From Polyporus tsugae (lineage: Eukaryota; Basidiomycota; Agaricomycetes; Polyporales; Polyporaceae), in contig JAHRBS010000010.1 in the NCBI GenBank assembly GCA_024305745.1, forward strand, positions 3,417,501-3,481,500: a stretch of DNA of 64,000 nucleotides, written 5' to 3'. Of this stretch, positions 50,194 to 62,400 are shown piece after piece. The translations under genes were made by a program, and so were the position numbers. Below the pieces are notes generated by a model. The model saw only the letters and a program-made list of their open reading frames with translations. It did not search any database and was not told the DNA's origin. Each line of letters starts with the position of its first letter. Position 1 is the first letter of the stretch.

Positions 50194-51165
50194 ATGGGTC
50201 ACCCAACAGTCACGGAGTGGGCGGCGCCCAAGAGCGTGAACCCGTTTACTTGGCTTTGGTTCGTCTTCCGGTCCACCTGGCTCTTTTTCGTGGTGGACAG
50301 CCCTCTGTCATGGATACTGGGAATTCGCGGGGGTGTGAACCGGTTCGACGACATTGAAGGTGAGGTTTCTGGCTCTAAGCGGAGTGTAATGGACGGAGAA
50401 CTGACTCGCCTATGCATGCCCCAAAAGGACCTTTCTTCATCCAAGGCGCACCTATGCGCCAGGTGGACGAGGGCCAGGCTGTATTGGCCACCACGGAGCT
50501 CCTAAACGGTGAGTTGCTCAGTCTGCCGTCTGCCCAAGAACCGCGGCGACTTACCTCATGCACTCGCACCGCAGAGGCCGACCCCTACTTGGTCGTCTTG
50601 GAGGTCAGGGACACCAAGGGCAAGCCGGTAAAGAACGCGACGATCGACGTCTGGCAGGCGAACGGTAGGGGCGGGTACTACTTCTTCAGCTGGACGCTCC
50701 GCGGCAAGATAATCACCGACGGCAAGGGCCATGTCGAGCTCCTGACGGTCCGCCCCGGCGGGTACGCTGGCCGCGCGTCGCACATCCACATGCGGATCTA
50801 CCCCACCGACAAGAAGCACAGGCAGATGACGAGCCAGATGTACATGTGCGACGGAAACGACCCCGTGCACATGAGCCACGACATGTACGTGTCCAGTTTA
50901 ATGCGACGTGACGGGGTTGGGGGAGCTGATGTTGCGATGCAGCGCGAACAAGTGGCGGCGCCGTCCCGACGCTAACATGGTGACTTGCTGGGCGACGGAG
51001 GGCCCGAAGGACGGAAAGGTATACCACGACTTGCCGAAGCTGCCCGAGGAGGACGTTGATATGGCCCACGCCATAGGACGCTGGAACGCGAAGCTGAAGG
51101 AGCAGGGGGTGACGAAGAAGATCATGAGCGTTGGTCGTCACCAGGTCAAGATAACCGCCTACTGA
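50194..51165 (+). CDS. Intradiol ring-cleavage dioxygenase
   Basis: Non-haem Fe(III) enzyme that opens catechol-type rings between the hydroxyls, relevant to lignin-derived aromatics. 259 residues, exons 50194-50359, 50428-50508, 50575-50884, 50943-51165. Conserved blocks: FDDIEGPFFIQGAPMR, VLEVRDTKGKPVKNATIDVW, GYYFFSWTLRGKI, GHVELLTVRPGGYAGRASHIHMRI. The iron ligands are visible: Tyr in GGYYFF, Tyr in PGGYAG, and both His of HIH. The N-terminal stretch FTWLWFVFRSTWLFFVV is strongly hydrophobic and may anchor the protein in a membrane. No classical signal peptide, so an intracellular role is likely. A broken sister copy follows about 560 bases downstream. Confidence 0.88.
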
Positions 51166-51709
51166 ATGGACGGCGACTATGCACCTTTTGTAACCATTTT
51201 GTCGTCTGGCAATGGTTTTAACGTCGATGTTTGGTTGGAAGGTCAGAGAGAAATAAATCTAGCGCCCATCAAATTCGCCCAGAACTGGCAATCATATACA
51301 TACTCAGTACTCAAGGCTGCTCGGTAACGTTAACAGAGGCAGTCGGGTTCCGCAGGAGACCAAAAAACATGAGCGAGTGACACTGGCAGCTGGATTTACA
51401 AGGTATCCCCGGTGTCCTAACCTGCCATCCGCCACCCAGATAACAACGTCAACTTTGATGGCACCTGCATTCCTACTAGTAGTGGCTCGCGCTCAACTCT
51501 GGTTGACATGCAGTTCCGTCTAACCCAGAAGTACAGACCTGGCGAACATACAAATAGTAGGTCTCCGGGGGCATACGTAGTTTCCGGTGCCATTTGGATG
51601 AACTCGGCCGCAGTTCAAGCAACCCAAATTGTGGGAGTGCGGTAGGTCTCGTGTCTGCCCTCCGCTCCCACTAGTACCGCGGATTACCACACGAGCTTGG
51701 AGGCTTGAA
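51166..51709. other. Intergenic between the dioxygenase copies
   Basis: No start codon suitable for the second copy is found here. Confidence 0.4.
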
Positions 51710-52719
51710 CTCTCGCACAATCGTGCTCCAGGCTTTGTGCGACCTAATCGCTGATACCGTCTTCACCCCCCACCACGTCCTTTCAGACTGGGCTCCGCAC
51801 GTTAGCGTGAGCATCTTCACGCGGCTGCTCAGCTATCTCCGTTCGACGTGGGTCATCCTCGTCTACGACAACCCGATCGCGTGGAGACTGGGTCTCCAAG
51901 GGCGCCCGAACGACTTTGAGGACATGGAAGGTGTGCGTGCTCTCACAAAGTCACCGCGACCGTCGAACGTGAACCGAAACACACAGGTCCGTTCTTCCTC
52001 GTCGGCGCACCTTCATGCCAAGTGGCCGACGGGCAGGCGGTGCTCGCATCCCCAGAGCTCCTCGGCCGTAAGCCCACGCCCCCTCCAATAACACGCTCAC
52101 CTGATCTTGCTCCCGAACAGAGTACGAGCCCTTCCTGCTCGTCCTCACCATCAAAGACACCCGCAGCGACCCCGTGCCCCACGCGACGGTCGACGCCTGG
52201 CAAGCCAACTCCGCCGGGTCCTACTACTTCACCTCCTGGATGCTCCGCGGCAAGACGACGGCGGACGCGCAGGGCCGCCTCGAGCTCCTCACAGTCCGCC
52301 CGGGGGACTACGCCGGCCGCTCGGCACACGTCCACATGCGGCTCGGGGGCAGCAGGCACGCGCCGCTCACGACGCAGGCGTACGTCCTGCGCGGGAACGA
52401 CCCGAGTCATCTCGGGCGGGATGTGTGCGTGCTCAACGAGTTTGCGTCGCGACTTGCGCCTCGGGGCTGACTTCGGTTTGTCGATGGTGCAGAGGGAGGT
52501 TCTTCCGCTCGCAGCGGCCGGACGGGCTCGTCGTCACTTGCTACGCAACCTCGGAGGGGGAGGGGGAGCAAGTCATATCGGGAGTTGCAGAAGCTGCCTG
52601 TGGAAGAGTCGGACTTGCGCGATGCCGTTGGTCGGTGGGATGCGAAGCCGAGGGGCCACGGTGTGTCGAAGCCTATCTTGAGCGTTGGTAGGCACGAGAT
52701 CAAGTTGACCGCTCTCTGA
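51710..52719 (+). pseudogene. Second intradiol dioxygenase copy, probably broken
   Basis: Clearly a tandem paralogue: SDWAPHVSVSIFTRLLSY, RSTWVILVYDNPIAWRLG, FEDMEGPFFLVGAPSCQV, VPHATVDAWQAN, GSYYFTSWMLRGK, LLTVRPGDYAGRSAHVHMRL, DGLVVTCYATSEGEGE. The iron ligands are still there (second His pair as HVH). Two defects are seen. No ATG opens the first exon in frame, although the region aligns with residues near the start of the first copy. Near 52566 the frame shifts by one base, so the conserved end KSYRELQKLPVEE...GRHEIKLTAL is out of frame and the reading frame instead runs to 52691. The introns near 51940 and 52070 keep the same phases. Either a young pseudogene or a gene with a mis-sequenced base and an unseen first exon. 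Confidence 0.75.
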
Positions 52720-53490
52720 CCTGAGGCCTGAGGTCTCGGAACGGGACATGACATGTACCGTATTTGTTGCCGTATGGTGTGGGTTCTTGGCATGCGCATA
52801 TAGGGGCTCCGGCGAAACAAGACCTGCTCTCTGATGGAAGGTTGGGCTTGCGCCAAGTACATGCTTGTACATACTTGCGAAATGCGCCTGAGGCGTGTTC
52901 CTGTGAGTCGTGCCTGTTTTACTCGACATTAGCCTCCGACCAAACGACATCTGATAATCACCAACGCACCTGCACCGAACTGCTCCAAACAAGACCACCG
53001 ATCGAGCGGTGCAGCCTTTCAAATGTCACCACTTGGTACTAGCGGTGCTCACCTCGGGCCAAGGCACCGCCGAAACCGCACGGATCAAAAAAAAAACACG
53101 GAGACTGATCATTGCAGTGGCGAAATGAGATATGTAGAATCTCGGAGATGGTCAGAATCTAGTTCTAAACACAAGACGTGCACGGCGCATGACGCAACCT
53201 GTTCCCTGTTCCCGTCCAAGTCCGCTGGTCGGAGATATCGATACGTACTAGAACGGCGCGCCCTGGATGATATTGGAAAGGAGGCTACGGGTTCTGTTTT
53301 CCATGATCTGCGTGCCTGAACCGGGGACTAAGCTGCTGCCAGCCGCCCGCCTTCCTGTAACCGTTGCAACTCCGAGAGATGGAGAGGTAATAAGAAACGA
53401 CGTACGGCAGGCAACTTGAATGTCGTGTGTGATAACAATCCCTTTTATCGCCGTCACTCATTCCGTGTGCCTCATCCGCGATATGCCGAT
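52720..53490. other. Intergenic between convergent genes
   Basis: No gene seen. Confidence 0.5.
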
Positions 53491-54796
53491 TCACGGTTCA
53501 CGAGGCCCGTACACGTCTTTTCGCGTCTTCGCCCAGCACTCCCTCGCCGCGTCGATGCACGTCGTCAGCACATCCTCCCTGCCCCCGCCTACAACCCCGA
53601 GTCCGAGCTGCATCACTGAAACGAGTCCGCCCTCGTCGTCGATCACGACCGATACGGACGTGTCGAGCAGGGGCTCCTCGAAAGACGTCGAGTCTGCGAG
53701 CACATGGGTCCTAGTCACCAGGTTGTCAACAAAGAGCGGTTGGAAGAAAAAACAAAAGCACGTAGGGAAGCGTAGCGTACCCGTCGAAGATCCCGAACGA
53801 GAACGAGGTCGGAAGATGACCGAGCGCGAGGGGCTCCCTGATCTTGCGGGAGCAGATCGTCCGCTGGCGGTCCTCGTCGAACCGCGCTTTCGGGAGCCGG
53901 GCTGTGCGCGCGCACAGCGTGCCACCAGCGTGTTCACGATCAAAGTTCGAGGTTCGAGCAGATGTGTTGGATGGGAATAGAAAGAGATGTGAGACGGGGT
54001 GATCGGGCATGGGAATAAGAAGAGGGTGAAGAAGAAAAAGGGAGGAAGGGGGAACGCACTGTTCTTGAGCGCAGCGACCATCGCGAGGAGCGTCGCGTCG
54101 AACGCGTTCCCGTCGTAGTTGATGCACGTCGCGTCGACGTAGAGCACCCACGCGGCCTTGCCGGGTTCTATACACAGCGATGCGGGTGATACCACGCCTG
54201 ATCTGCACAGCTGGGGAAGTTGGCGGCGGAGATGGCAGAAGAGAAGGGTGGGGCTCACGAGATGAGGACGTCGTTTAGTCTATCCGACAGGACCTGTGCT
54301 TCATCTGTTGGGGGTCCTGGCTTGAACTTGGGAGAACAGATCGCAGGGAGGTCGAGGTTGGGGACTGGAGAGGCGCGCTCGTTCTCTAGGGCATACAGCG
54401 TGAAAACAGGCATAGAACGCACCTAAGAAGCCCTCCTTTGGTTTGTCCAGCTCCGGCTCTGCAATTTCCGCCTTCACGCCGCATATAATCGCCGTCGATC
54501 CCAGCCGGACGAGTGCAGAGCCGTCCGCGGTCGATATTGAGCCTTGGCGAAAAGTCCCCAGTCAACGCCAAAATCTCCCGCTACCCATCGTCGCCCATTT
54601 ACGAACCTACATTCACCGAGATATCCCTCCACTCATCGAACTCCCGTCCGTCCGGTCTCACGTTTTCCGCCAGGAACCGCTCCAAGTAAGTTTTTGGATG
54701 CAAGCGTTGAAAGGTGAGCGCCTTCAGCGCGTCCAGTTCTGTCGCGCTTGTCCCCACGCCCGCAGAAGAAGATGCTGCAGCCATAGCCAAGTCCAA
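53491..54796 (-). CDS. RRP43: Exosome core subunit RRP43 (RNase PH fold)
   Basis: Part of the six-subunit RNase-PH-like ring of the RNA exosome in nucleus and cytoplasm, needed for rRNA processing and RNA decay. 299 residues, six exons: 54607-54796, 54423-54542, 54259-54364, 54060-54202, 53781-53901, 53491-53710. Motifs: [20 protein letters not shown] then [127 protein letters not shown]. The domain alone makes up almost the whole protein, as expected. As in other eukaryotic ring subunits it should be structural rather than catalytic. Confidence 0.92.
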
Positions 54797-55440
54797 GACG
54801 ACGAGTGGAATAACGAGTGGTGTGTTCAGAGGACGAGGACGAGCGTGAAGGAAGGTTATTCGTGACAGAGCGGGCGCGCGGGGCTCGGCAGGCGCAGGAA
54901 GCGAGCGCTAGGGAAGTGGGCGCGCGCGCGAATCAGGCGCGGATTAAATCGCGTTATGAGACTCCCATGTCGAAGAGTGTCGAAGTCGGGCCCGCCACGC
55001 GAGCGGGACGGGCGAGATTGAGGGCGAGATAAATTGCATCGGACTCGCAAACGAGATGGATCCTCTGTGTACATGTATTCCTGCAATCTATCCTATCCCA
55101 GTTGTGGGTCCACCCCCGCGTTCCACACCCCCGGGCTCTGAATCCCTTCTGCTTGTTCTGCGCTCTCGTACCTGGCCTGCGCGCGACGGTGCGCACGCGC
55201 CTGACCGCAGCCGCTCGACGTCGGCCTGACAGTGATAGCCCGGAGTTGGTGCTCGGCGGGGGCTGCGAGGGCATGCAAGACGTGTGCAACTAGTCGTGTT
55301 TGTGCTTCCTTTCCGCGCATTAACTTGTACATGTAAGCCGATTCCTCCTGCAGCACCAGCACGCCCAGCTTTGCTCCTTCTTCTCATCCAAACCAAGCCT
55401 CCCCTTCACCCTCAACGACCTCCCTTCCGACGTCCCCCGC
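54797..55440. other. Intergenic between RRP43 and HOM2
   Basis: No gene seen. Both neighbours are on the minus strand; the open frames here have no motif. Confidence 0.45.
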
Positions 55441-56624
55441 CTACGCCGAGACGATCCCTTTAAGAACCGCATACTCGGCGTTGATGATGCTGCTCGTCGC
55501 CGCCCCGATCGCGACGTTGTTCGCGAGCACCACGAACTTGATGTCCAGCACCCTGCATTGCCTCACCCGCCCCACACTGACCCCTGCACCCGCCTGGTAG
55601 TCCCTATCGAGCCTCGGCTGCGGCCTGTCCGCCTCCTCGTGCACGAACACCGTGTGCCTCGGGGCGCTCGGGCACCCGATCGAGTACGCCTCGGACGTGT
55701 ACCCCTGGAGCGCCTCGCGGACCTGCTGGGGGCTCGGGGGCGGGCGCCGCGCGAAGCGCACGGACACGCACTCGGTGTGGCCCTCGATCACCGGCACGCG
55801 GTTGCACGACGCGGAGATGCGGAGCGGCTGCGCGGCGTGCATGTCGAACGCGTGCAGCCCGTCGTCGCCCTGCGCGACCCCGCCGAGGATCTTGAGCGTC
55901 TCCCACTCGATCTTCTCCTCCTCGCCCGAGATGTACGGCACGATGTTGTCGACGATGTCGAGCGAGGGCACGCCTGGGTACCCCGCGCCGGAGATCGCCT
56001 GCATGGTCGTGATCATGCACGACTCGATCGGCCCGAAGGCGCGCTCGAGCGTGGCGAGGGGCACGACGACGGCCGTGGTGGAGCAGTTGGCGTTGGTTAC
56101 AATGAAGCCCTTACGGAGGGGTGGGGAGTGCAGACGCTGCTGCTGTGGGATGATGGAGAAGTGGGAGGTGTTCACGAGCGGAACGATGAGCGGGACGTGT
56201 GGATCTCGACGGTAGTTCTTGGCGTTCGAGAATACGGCGAGCTCTGCGACACGGAAGGCGTGCTCTGGATGAAACACGGGACGGTAGGATGTGAGGCCGC
56301 GGCAAGTAGGGGATCCGAGGACGACGCACCGATATCGCCCGCTACATCTGCGTCCAAACCCGAGAAGACGATCACACATTCCTTGAAGTGCTCTGGGAGG
56401 CATTCATGGACGACCATTTCACGCACGACGGCCGGGATGGGCCTCGTCTGCTTCCAGTTGACGGCCTTTGAGTAGGGCTTCCCGGCTGATCGAGCGGATG
56501 CACCGAGCGCATGGATCACGAAGAAGGGATGATCTGCGAGGAGGGCAATGAAGCGTTGGCCGACTGTGCCGGTCGCGCCGAGAACGCCAACCTTGTACTG
56601 CTTCTGGTTCACCTGGTTCATCAT
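55441..56624 (-). CDS. HOM2: Aspartate-semialdehyde dehydrogenase
   Basis: NADPH-dependent reduction of aspartyl phosphate to aspartate semialdehyde, the branch-point step towards threonine and methionine. 372 residues, exons 56330-56624 and 55441-56264. Features: nucleotide-binding VGVLGATGTVGQRFIALL, VFSGLDADVAGDIE, FSNAKNYRRDPHVPLIVP, the active-site Cys in VTNANCSTTAVV, MQAISGAGYPGVPSLD, ASCNRVPVIEGHTECVSV, and the end VLANNVAIGAATSSIIN. Start chosen at the first Met of MMNQVNQKQYKVG, since the upstream residues have poor codon use. It is divergent from EMC6, with about 240 bases between the two starts. Confidence 0.94.
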
Positions 56625-56864
56625 GTGCGTGCGACGAGGAGGGTGCTCGCTGAGAGAGACAGCGAGAAAGCCAGATGGGACCAAGGATGACGACTTGAGT
56701 CTCAGCGGTGAGAGGCGGCACAGAGGAGCAACTCAGCAAGCCGCCTTCCCGGCACGCAATCCGCGAATCATCTGTGACCGTGACGTGCCTCTCAGTCACA
56801 CTCAGCGCAGTGGACGGTGACGCTGGCCACATCTTCGACCGCGACGTCCACCAGCTCCGAGTCC
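56625..56864. promoter_or_regulatory. Shared divergent promoter of HOM2 and EMC6
   Basis: About 240 bases between the two start codons, with no TATA box. A bZIP-type TGACGTGCC (56780-56788) and TGACGCTGGC near 56820 are candidate sites; TGA-rich boxes bind Gcn4-like factors that induce amino acid genes (family knowledge, inference here). Confidence 0.45.
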
Positions 56865-57351
56865 ATGTCGGCGACTGCTGCTACTCCCGAGGCGGCTGCC
56901 CAGCTCCTCTTCCCTCCGAACGTCCAATTCAACAACTCTCGGCTCTACACTGTAAAGTTCCTGTCGTGCTGCTTCGCCGGCGCGGTCGCGGGCGTTCTAG
57001 GCTTGGAGAACACGCTTGGCTTCGCGCTCTTCGTCTTCTCGACCCTCCTCACAAGCTCGTGTCTGTACGTGAAGTGCAAGGGCAAACCGGCCAAGTTCGT
57101 GCCCGGAGGGTGGTGGGAGCTCGTGAACCCGGGGCAGGAGAACATCTTCTCGTTCGTGTTGGTCTGGACGCTCTTCTACGGTACGCACGCAGCCCCCCAT
57201 CTTCTTCTATTCGCGACGGATGCAAACTCAGCTGGAACTGGATCGCTGCTGGCGGGGTTCTGGACACAGGAATCGTGCACGGTACGTTCACAGCGTGTGA
57301 TGAGACAATCAGGCAGACATCAATGAAAGACTGTTCGCAGTATACGACTAA
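56865..57351 (+). CDS. EMC6: ER membrane protein complex subunit 6
   Basis: Small subunit of the ER membrane insertase complex. 112 residues from the ATG at 56865 (128 from the in-frame ATG at 56817). Exons 56865-57180, 57270-57281, 57341-57351. Conserved parts: NNSRLYTVKFLSCCFAGAVA, LGLENTLGFALFVFSTLL, CLYVKCKGKPAKFVPGGWWE, LVNPGQENIFSFVLVWTLFY and the terminal GIVHVYD. That end is made only by joining a 12-base exon and an 11-base last exon, both with good splice sites; the match of the spliced end to the family confirms the model. Two to three membrane helices are visible. Confidence 0.92.
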
Positions 57352-58150
57352 ACCGTGGCTAGACGGCCAGAAGGGCGTGCGTGTCGCATTGGCGCGTTTC
57401 GCCTTCTTTCGGGGTTCGATCGTACATGCCCACCCTGGCGACTGGCGACCGTGGCAAGGGTAGAAACACCGGTGAGCGCGCGAGCGGATGTATTGTGTGC
57501 ACGCGGAGGGGACGCTGAGCATGACGCGCCTGGCGACGCAGGAAACGTTGGAAGTTGGAGCATACGGCCACCGGGTTGCAAGGCGATCGATTCCATGGAG
57601 GTGTCGCAGACGAGTATACGCTTGTGCGTAATGGAGAGCGAGATCAGATCTGGTGTTTTGGGTATCTAGTTCGGGCGTAGTTACTAGTTAGGGCGCAGTC
57701 GTCATGGAGTCTCGGAACATGTTGCTTGGGACCTCCTCGGATGCACATGTGTATGTCTTGATTGTCTCCGCCATCACAAGAAGATTGCGTGTATTGAATG
57801 GACGAGGGGCGTGGGGATGAGGAGGGGTCCGTGGAGGGCGGAAATGGGGTGGGAGGGGGATGGAGCGGAGGCCGATATGGTTTCGGTCGGTGGCGGGAAA
57901 TAGGGAGGGCGCGGGGGTCTGGATATGGCAAGGACCGAGGGGGGTTGGTAGTCGTGGTTCCGATCGATTATGGATCCGCCGCGTGGGGACCTCGTGGGGA
58001 GCACGTGGGGGACCCGTGGCTGTGGGCGGCGTGGAGGAAGAGATCGTCCTCCGAGTCCAAGCCCGGCAGACGCGCGCGCTCTCTGTCCCATCCATACAAT
58101 CATCGCCATGCACAGACCCCAACCCCGCCCCGTCTTATCCTCTTCCTCAC
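57352..58150. other. Intergenic
   Basis: EMC6 3' region, then a G-rich strand (57790-57990) leading to the DUF6593 gene promoter; no gene. Confidence 0.5.
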
Positions 58151-58948
58151 ATGCCATCCCCATCCTACTCTCTCCTCCAGTTCTCCTCAGACCCCTGGAA
58201 TGCCCGCTTCGAGGATCCTGACGGCCGCCTCGCCTTCACAGTGTACGTCTCTCTTCTAAACCATCCCCTCTCCGACCCCTCCGTCCCTTCGCTAATATTG
58301 CACGGTTGTTGCTCAGCACTATGGTAGGCCATTCTTATGAACCTGTCCTGGTGCCACTCCCAAGCTTTATCCGTTGTCCAGGTCGACGAGAACCCCAACC
58401 TCATCATGAAGATTGCTCGTGAAACCCCATGGGCCTCACAGCACCCGGACATTATGGGCCCCCCAAATTCGTACTTTTACTTTGGCCCCAATCGAACACC
58501 CGGCCACCTCATTTATGGTAACAGCACCTACCAGACAATGGCCCAGGCAAGACATCGAAAGAAAGAGAGTAGCACGTGAGTTTTGACCATCCGTTCAACT
58601 TCCATCTTATGGTTCCATTCACGTAATCGTCTCTTGGTTGGGCAGATCGCGATATTTCTGGGCGCAGAACATCCGCGAATACAAGTGGCGAGTCATTTCC
58701 CCACAGCGGTTAGAGGTACGCTGCTCCGCCAACCAGGTAGGACTCCGCAGTGAAGAGAGCTTACCGCACCCGTTTTCCTCCAGTGCGTGGACCCAAAAGG
58801 GAATCTGATAGCCCTCTGGGAGACTAGCCAACTCGCAGACCCGTTCGCCGCAAAGTTGACCATCAAACACGCCGCCTTACCAATAATTACGGAAATAGTC
58901 ACCACGTTGATTTTGAACCGCATTGCGCAGGTGTCGAATTGGCAGTGA
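58151..58948 (+). CDS. DUF6593-type small protein
   Basis: 175 residues; exons 58151-58242, 58317-58323 (7 bases), 58382-58575, 58646-58715, 58784-58948. It matches the Agaricomycete DUF6593 layout: MPSPSYSLLQFSSDPWNARF, RLAFTV, NPNLIMKIARETPW, GPPNSYFYFGPNRTPGHLIY, SRYFWAQNIREYKWRVISP, CVDPKGNLIALWE, LTIKHAALPIITEIVTTLIL and a C-terminal NW. Without the 7-base exon the frame between exon 1 and the VDENPN block cannot be kept; it adds Val-Thr-Met. The fold resembles scramblase-like barrels by recall only, so I give no function. No signal peptide or clear membrane span. Confidence 0.82.
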
Positions 58949-59428
58949 CCTCTGGCTTCCATCCTTTAGATTCCCCATCTTCCCTCATGCATATTCCGAG
59001 CATTCGTCCACTTAATTGCCACGATTATAACGTACTTGATTGGCCCTTATTCATTTCTGGGAGATGAGGAACTATCTCCGGCCTGGTGTGCGCTTCGCTG
59101 CTCCTTCCTCGTCGATTACCTCAACGCCACGCGCACCTGGCAGGTCGTGTCCACGAGTGATCATTGCCGTACATTGACTGACTTCGCCAGCTTCTGGGCG
59201 TCGCCCGCGCCCATAAAACAAACTCTGCAACCCCAAGGCACACCCCCCACCTCCTTTCCTGGAAGGCCGCTGCCGAGCTCAGTTCAGCCCCAACGGACGC
59301 TCATCCCGTTCGCACGTACCACAGGCACCGCGCCCGTTGTCGCCAGCTCCCTGCTTCCTGGAGCCCGGAGCTCAGCCCCTGCACTCTAACTGCTACTCCT
59401 GCTTCCGCTTCCTGCTTCCGCTCCTCCG
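58949..59428. other. Intergenic between convergent genes
   Basis: No gene seen. Confidence 0.5.
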
Positions 59429-62400
59429 CTACGCTTCTTCCTTCCTGATTTCGTCCTGCAGCGCCACGAGCCGCCCCCACTCCGGCTCGTCCTCGAAGTC
59501 CCGCGTGCGGCCCATGAACGTCCGGACGATGCTCCGCGCCTGCAGCTTCCAGTTCGAGCCCTCGCCCTGCCCGAAGTTGCGGAGGACGTCCACGATCTCC
59601 TCCACCTCGCCCACGCCCGCGCGCCATCGCTCCACGTCCGTCTCGCCCCCCTCGATCGTCCCCGCCGGCCCTGCCCGGTATGCATCCAGGTATGCGGCCA
59701 GCCCTTCCGCGTGCCGCCCCTGTGCGGTAAGGAAACGTGCGTGGGCGCGGAAGATGCGGGGAGAAGACACTCGCGGGAGGATCGTGCGCTCGAAAAGGTC
59801 CGCGACGCGCCGCTCGAGCCCCGTCGTCTGCGTCGCCTTATTCGTCGTGGCAGTATGTTCCTGTTCCGCAGCATCCTCGGACGCCCCCTCGCCGGCTCCG
59901 TCCCCGGGCCCACGCGTTGCGGCGTCGACGAGGCGGTCGAGGACGTCCTCGTCGACGCACGCCGCGCCGTCCTTGGCGGCGCGCTCCTCAACGACGCGGC
60001 CGAGCGCGCGGCACGCCTCGGAGAGCTCGCCGACGTCGAGGGCGACAATCATGTAGTTGCTCCACATGCGCCAGTTCTCGTACGAGACCTTGAGGCCCTG
60101 CTTGAGCGCGCGGAAGGCGAGGACCTTGTTCGTGAACGGGATCCGCTTCTCTGCGCTTCCCTGCGGTCCCACCGCCTGCGGATAACAGCGGTGCGGGGAA
60201 GAAAGAAAGAGGGAGAGAAAGAAGGAAACGTGAGTGAGTGATCGCGATCGATGGCTCCGCCCTCGTCCTTCCCGTAGGGGTGGGTTCCTATATTCCCCCC
60301 GGCAGACGACCGAGGGCCAAAAATGCAGAGATACCCTGACTGACCGCCATGCACTCACCTCCTGCTGATCCTTATCCGCCGCCGCCACCTCCCTGCCCTC
60401 CTCCTCCCCCTCCTCCTCCAGAGCCACCCGCCGCCCCGCCTCGCCCATGCGCATATACACGCTCGCAAGGTTGCTCCAACTCTCGCCGTCCTCGTCGTCG
60501 ATCGACACGCACCGCACGAACGCCGCCCGCGCCCCGTCCCAGTCCTCCTCCCTCAGGCACGCGCACCCGAGCACGAACCACGTCCGCGCCTGCAGCGGGT
60601 TGATCGCCGCCGCCCGCCTGAGGCACGCGATCGCCTCCCCATACGTGCCCCGCGCGAAGTGCAGCCCGCCCAGCGAGCGCATCGCCCGCCCCGACGCGTG
60701 CCCCGAGAGCTCCCAGGCGTGCGTGTAGTGTTCCACGGCGTGCGCGGGCTCGAGGTCGCCCAGGAGGCACCACAGCTTCGCTGCGCGCGCGGCGTCGAGC
60801 GTCGTGCGGCGGGCGGCGTCGGTCGCCGCCTTGGCGTGCGCGAGGACGGCGTCCGCCTCGGTCTTGCGGCCGGCGAGGAGGTCGCGGACGACGGCGCGGG
60901 CCTGGTCGGCGCGCTCGATCGACGCGTAGCACTTGACGACGTCCTCCCAGAGCTCGAGCCGCTCGAAAATGGCGAGCGCGGACTTGACGACGCCGAGCGC
61001 GAGGAACCGGTGCGCGAGCTCCTTCTCGAGCTCCCACTTGCTCGGGAGGACGAGCGAGTGCACGTAGAGCAGCCGCTCGGCGAGCGGGGAGTCTGCGGTG
61101 GGCATCTGGTCGACGAGGGCCTGCAGCTGCAGGACGGACCGCTCGACGGTGCGCGTGCGGTGCGACTCGAGCCGCGAGCGCAGGAGGAGCGCCATCGTGT
61201 GCACGGTCCAGTTGCGCGGGTGCGAGAGCACGCGGGCGACGTACGGCGCCATCTGCTCCGCGGTGAGCCCGTGCGCGGGCGACGTGTTCCGCACGTTGAG
61301 GCAGAGGGCGAGCAGGATGGCCTGGTCGAGCGGGTGCAGCGCCGGCTGGGAAGCAGGGTCGACGTGAGCGAGGCGGGAGGAGGCGGGCGTGCCAGCGTTG
61401 TGGGAGGACGTGAACGCCGTCTGCTCGAGCAACGTGTCGTCGTTTAGGAGGAGCGTTTCAGGGAGGGCCGGCTCCGACAGGGCCTTCCCAGCAATAATCC
61501 CAGATGCTTTGGCAGCCGTTTCAGTTTCGGTTTCGGCCGACTTGGCGGTGCGGTCCCCCTCTTTCTTCTTTTCTTCTTCCTCCTTTCCTTTGGCCACGTC
61601 CGTGTCTTGGCGAGGATCGGTGCCGTCGCCGCGGACGCGGGACTCGGCGAGGAGGGTGAGCTGCGTGACGTCCGTCTGCTGAAACTTGGTCCGCTTGCCC
61701 AGGGCGCCGGTGAGCTCGTACTCGAGCTGGGTCGCCCGTGCCGCGCGCACAAAATATTCCGCCGCAGATTTGTCATGTCCTACGTAGTGCTCGAGTAATC
61801 CCTGCTCCAGCAGCAATCGGCCCGCGAGGTCTGGCTCGGAGGCAAAAGTATCCAGGAGGGGTGAGACCGCCTTGAACACGTCCTCGGGTACGGCCACGGG
61901 CTCGTCCAGGACCTGCTCGTGCACCAGCCATGTGCGCAGCCGCCACCACGGGGCCGACTGGACGTGCTGAAACGGGGTGTCGAGGAGGATGCGAGCGAGC
62001 TGGAGGAAGATCGGCACCCGGGCGAGGTGGTACGCGGGTTCGCCCCCGAAAGCGAGTTCTGAAACCGCTTTTTGATGGAGCCGATCCTCGCCAACCCGCT
62101 GAGAAAGCTCAGGGTTGAGCGCGAGAACGTCGAGGGGTTTCATGTCCAGGTCGGGGCCCGTCCAGTTGGCTTGGACGAAGGCGTGCAGGCACGCCACCGC
62201 GCAGGAGAGCCGGAGCAGCTCGTCCTCCGGAATGCCGGTGGTGGTCCCTGAGGAGGATGGTTTTTGAGTGCAATCGAACCACTCGGCGAGCGGGCGGTCA
62301 AGAAGGTCCTCGCCAGATTGTGTTACCGTAAAGAGATCTCGGCTGGGAGACGTTTTGAGATCACGAAAATCCCCATTCACGACGTTTTTCGCGATCTTCG

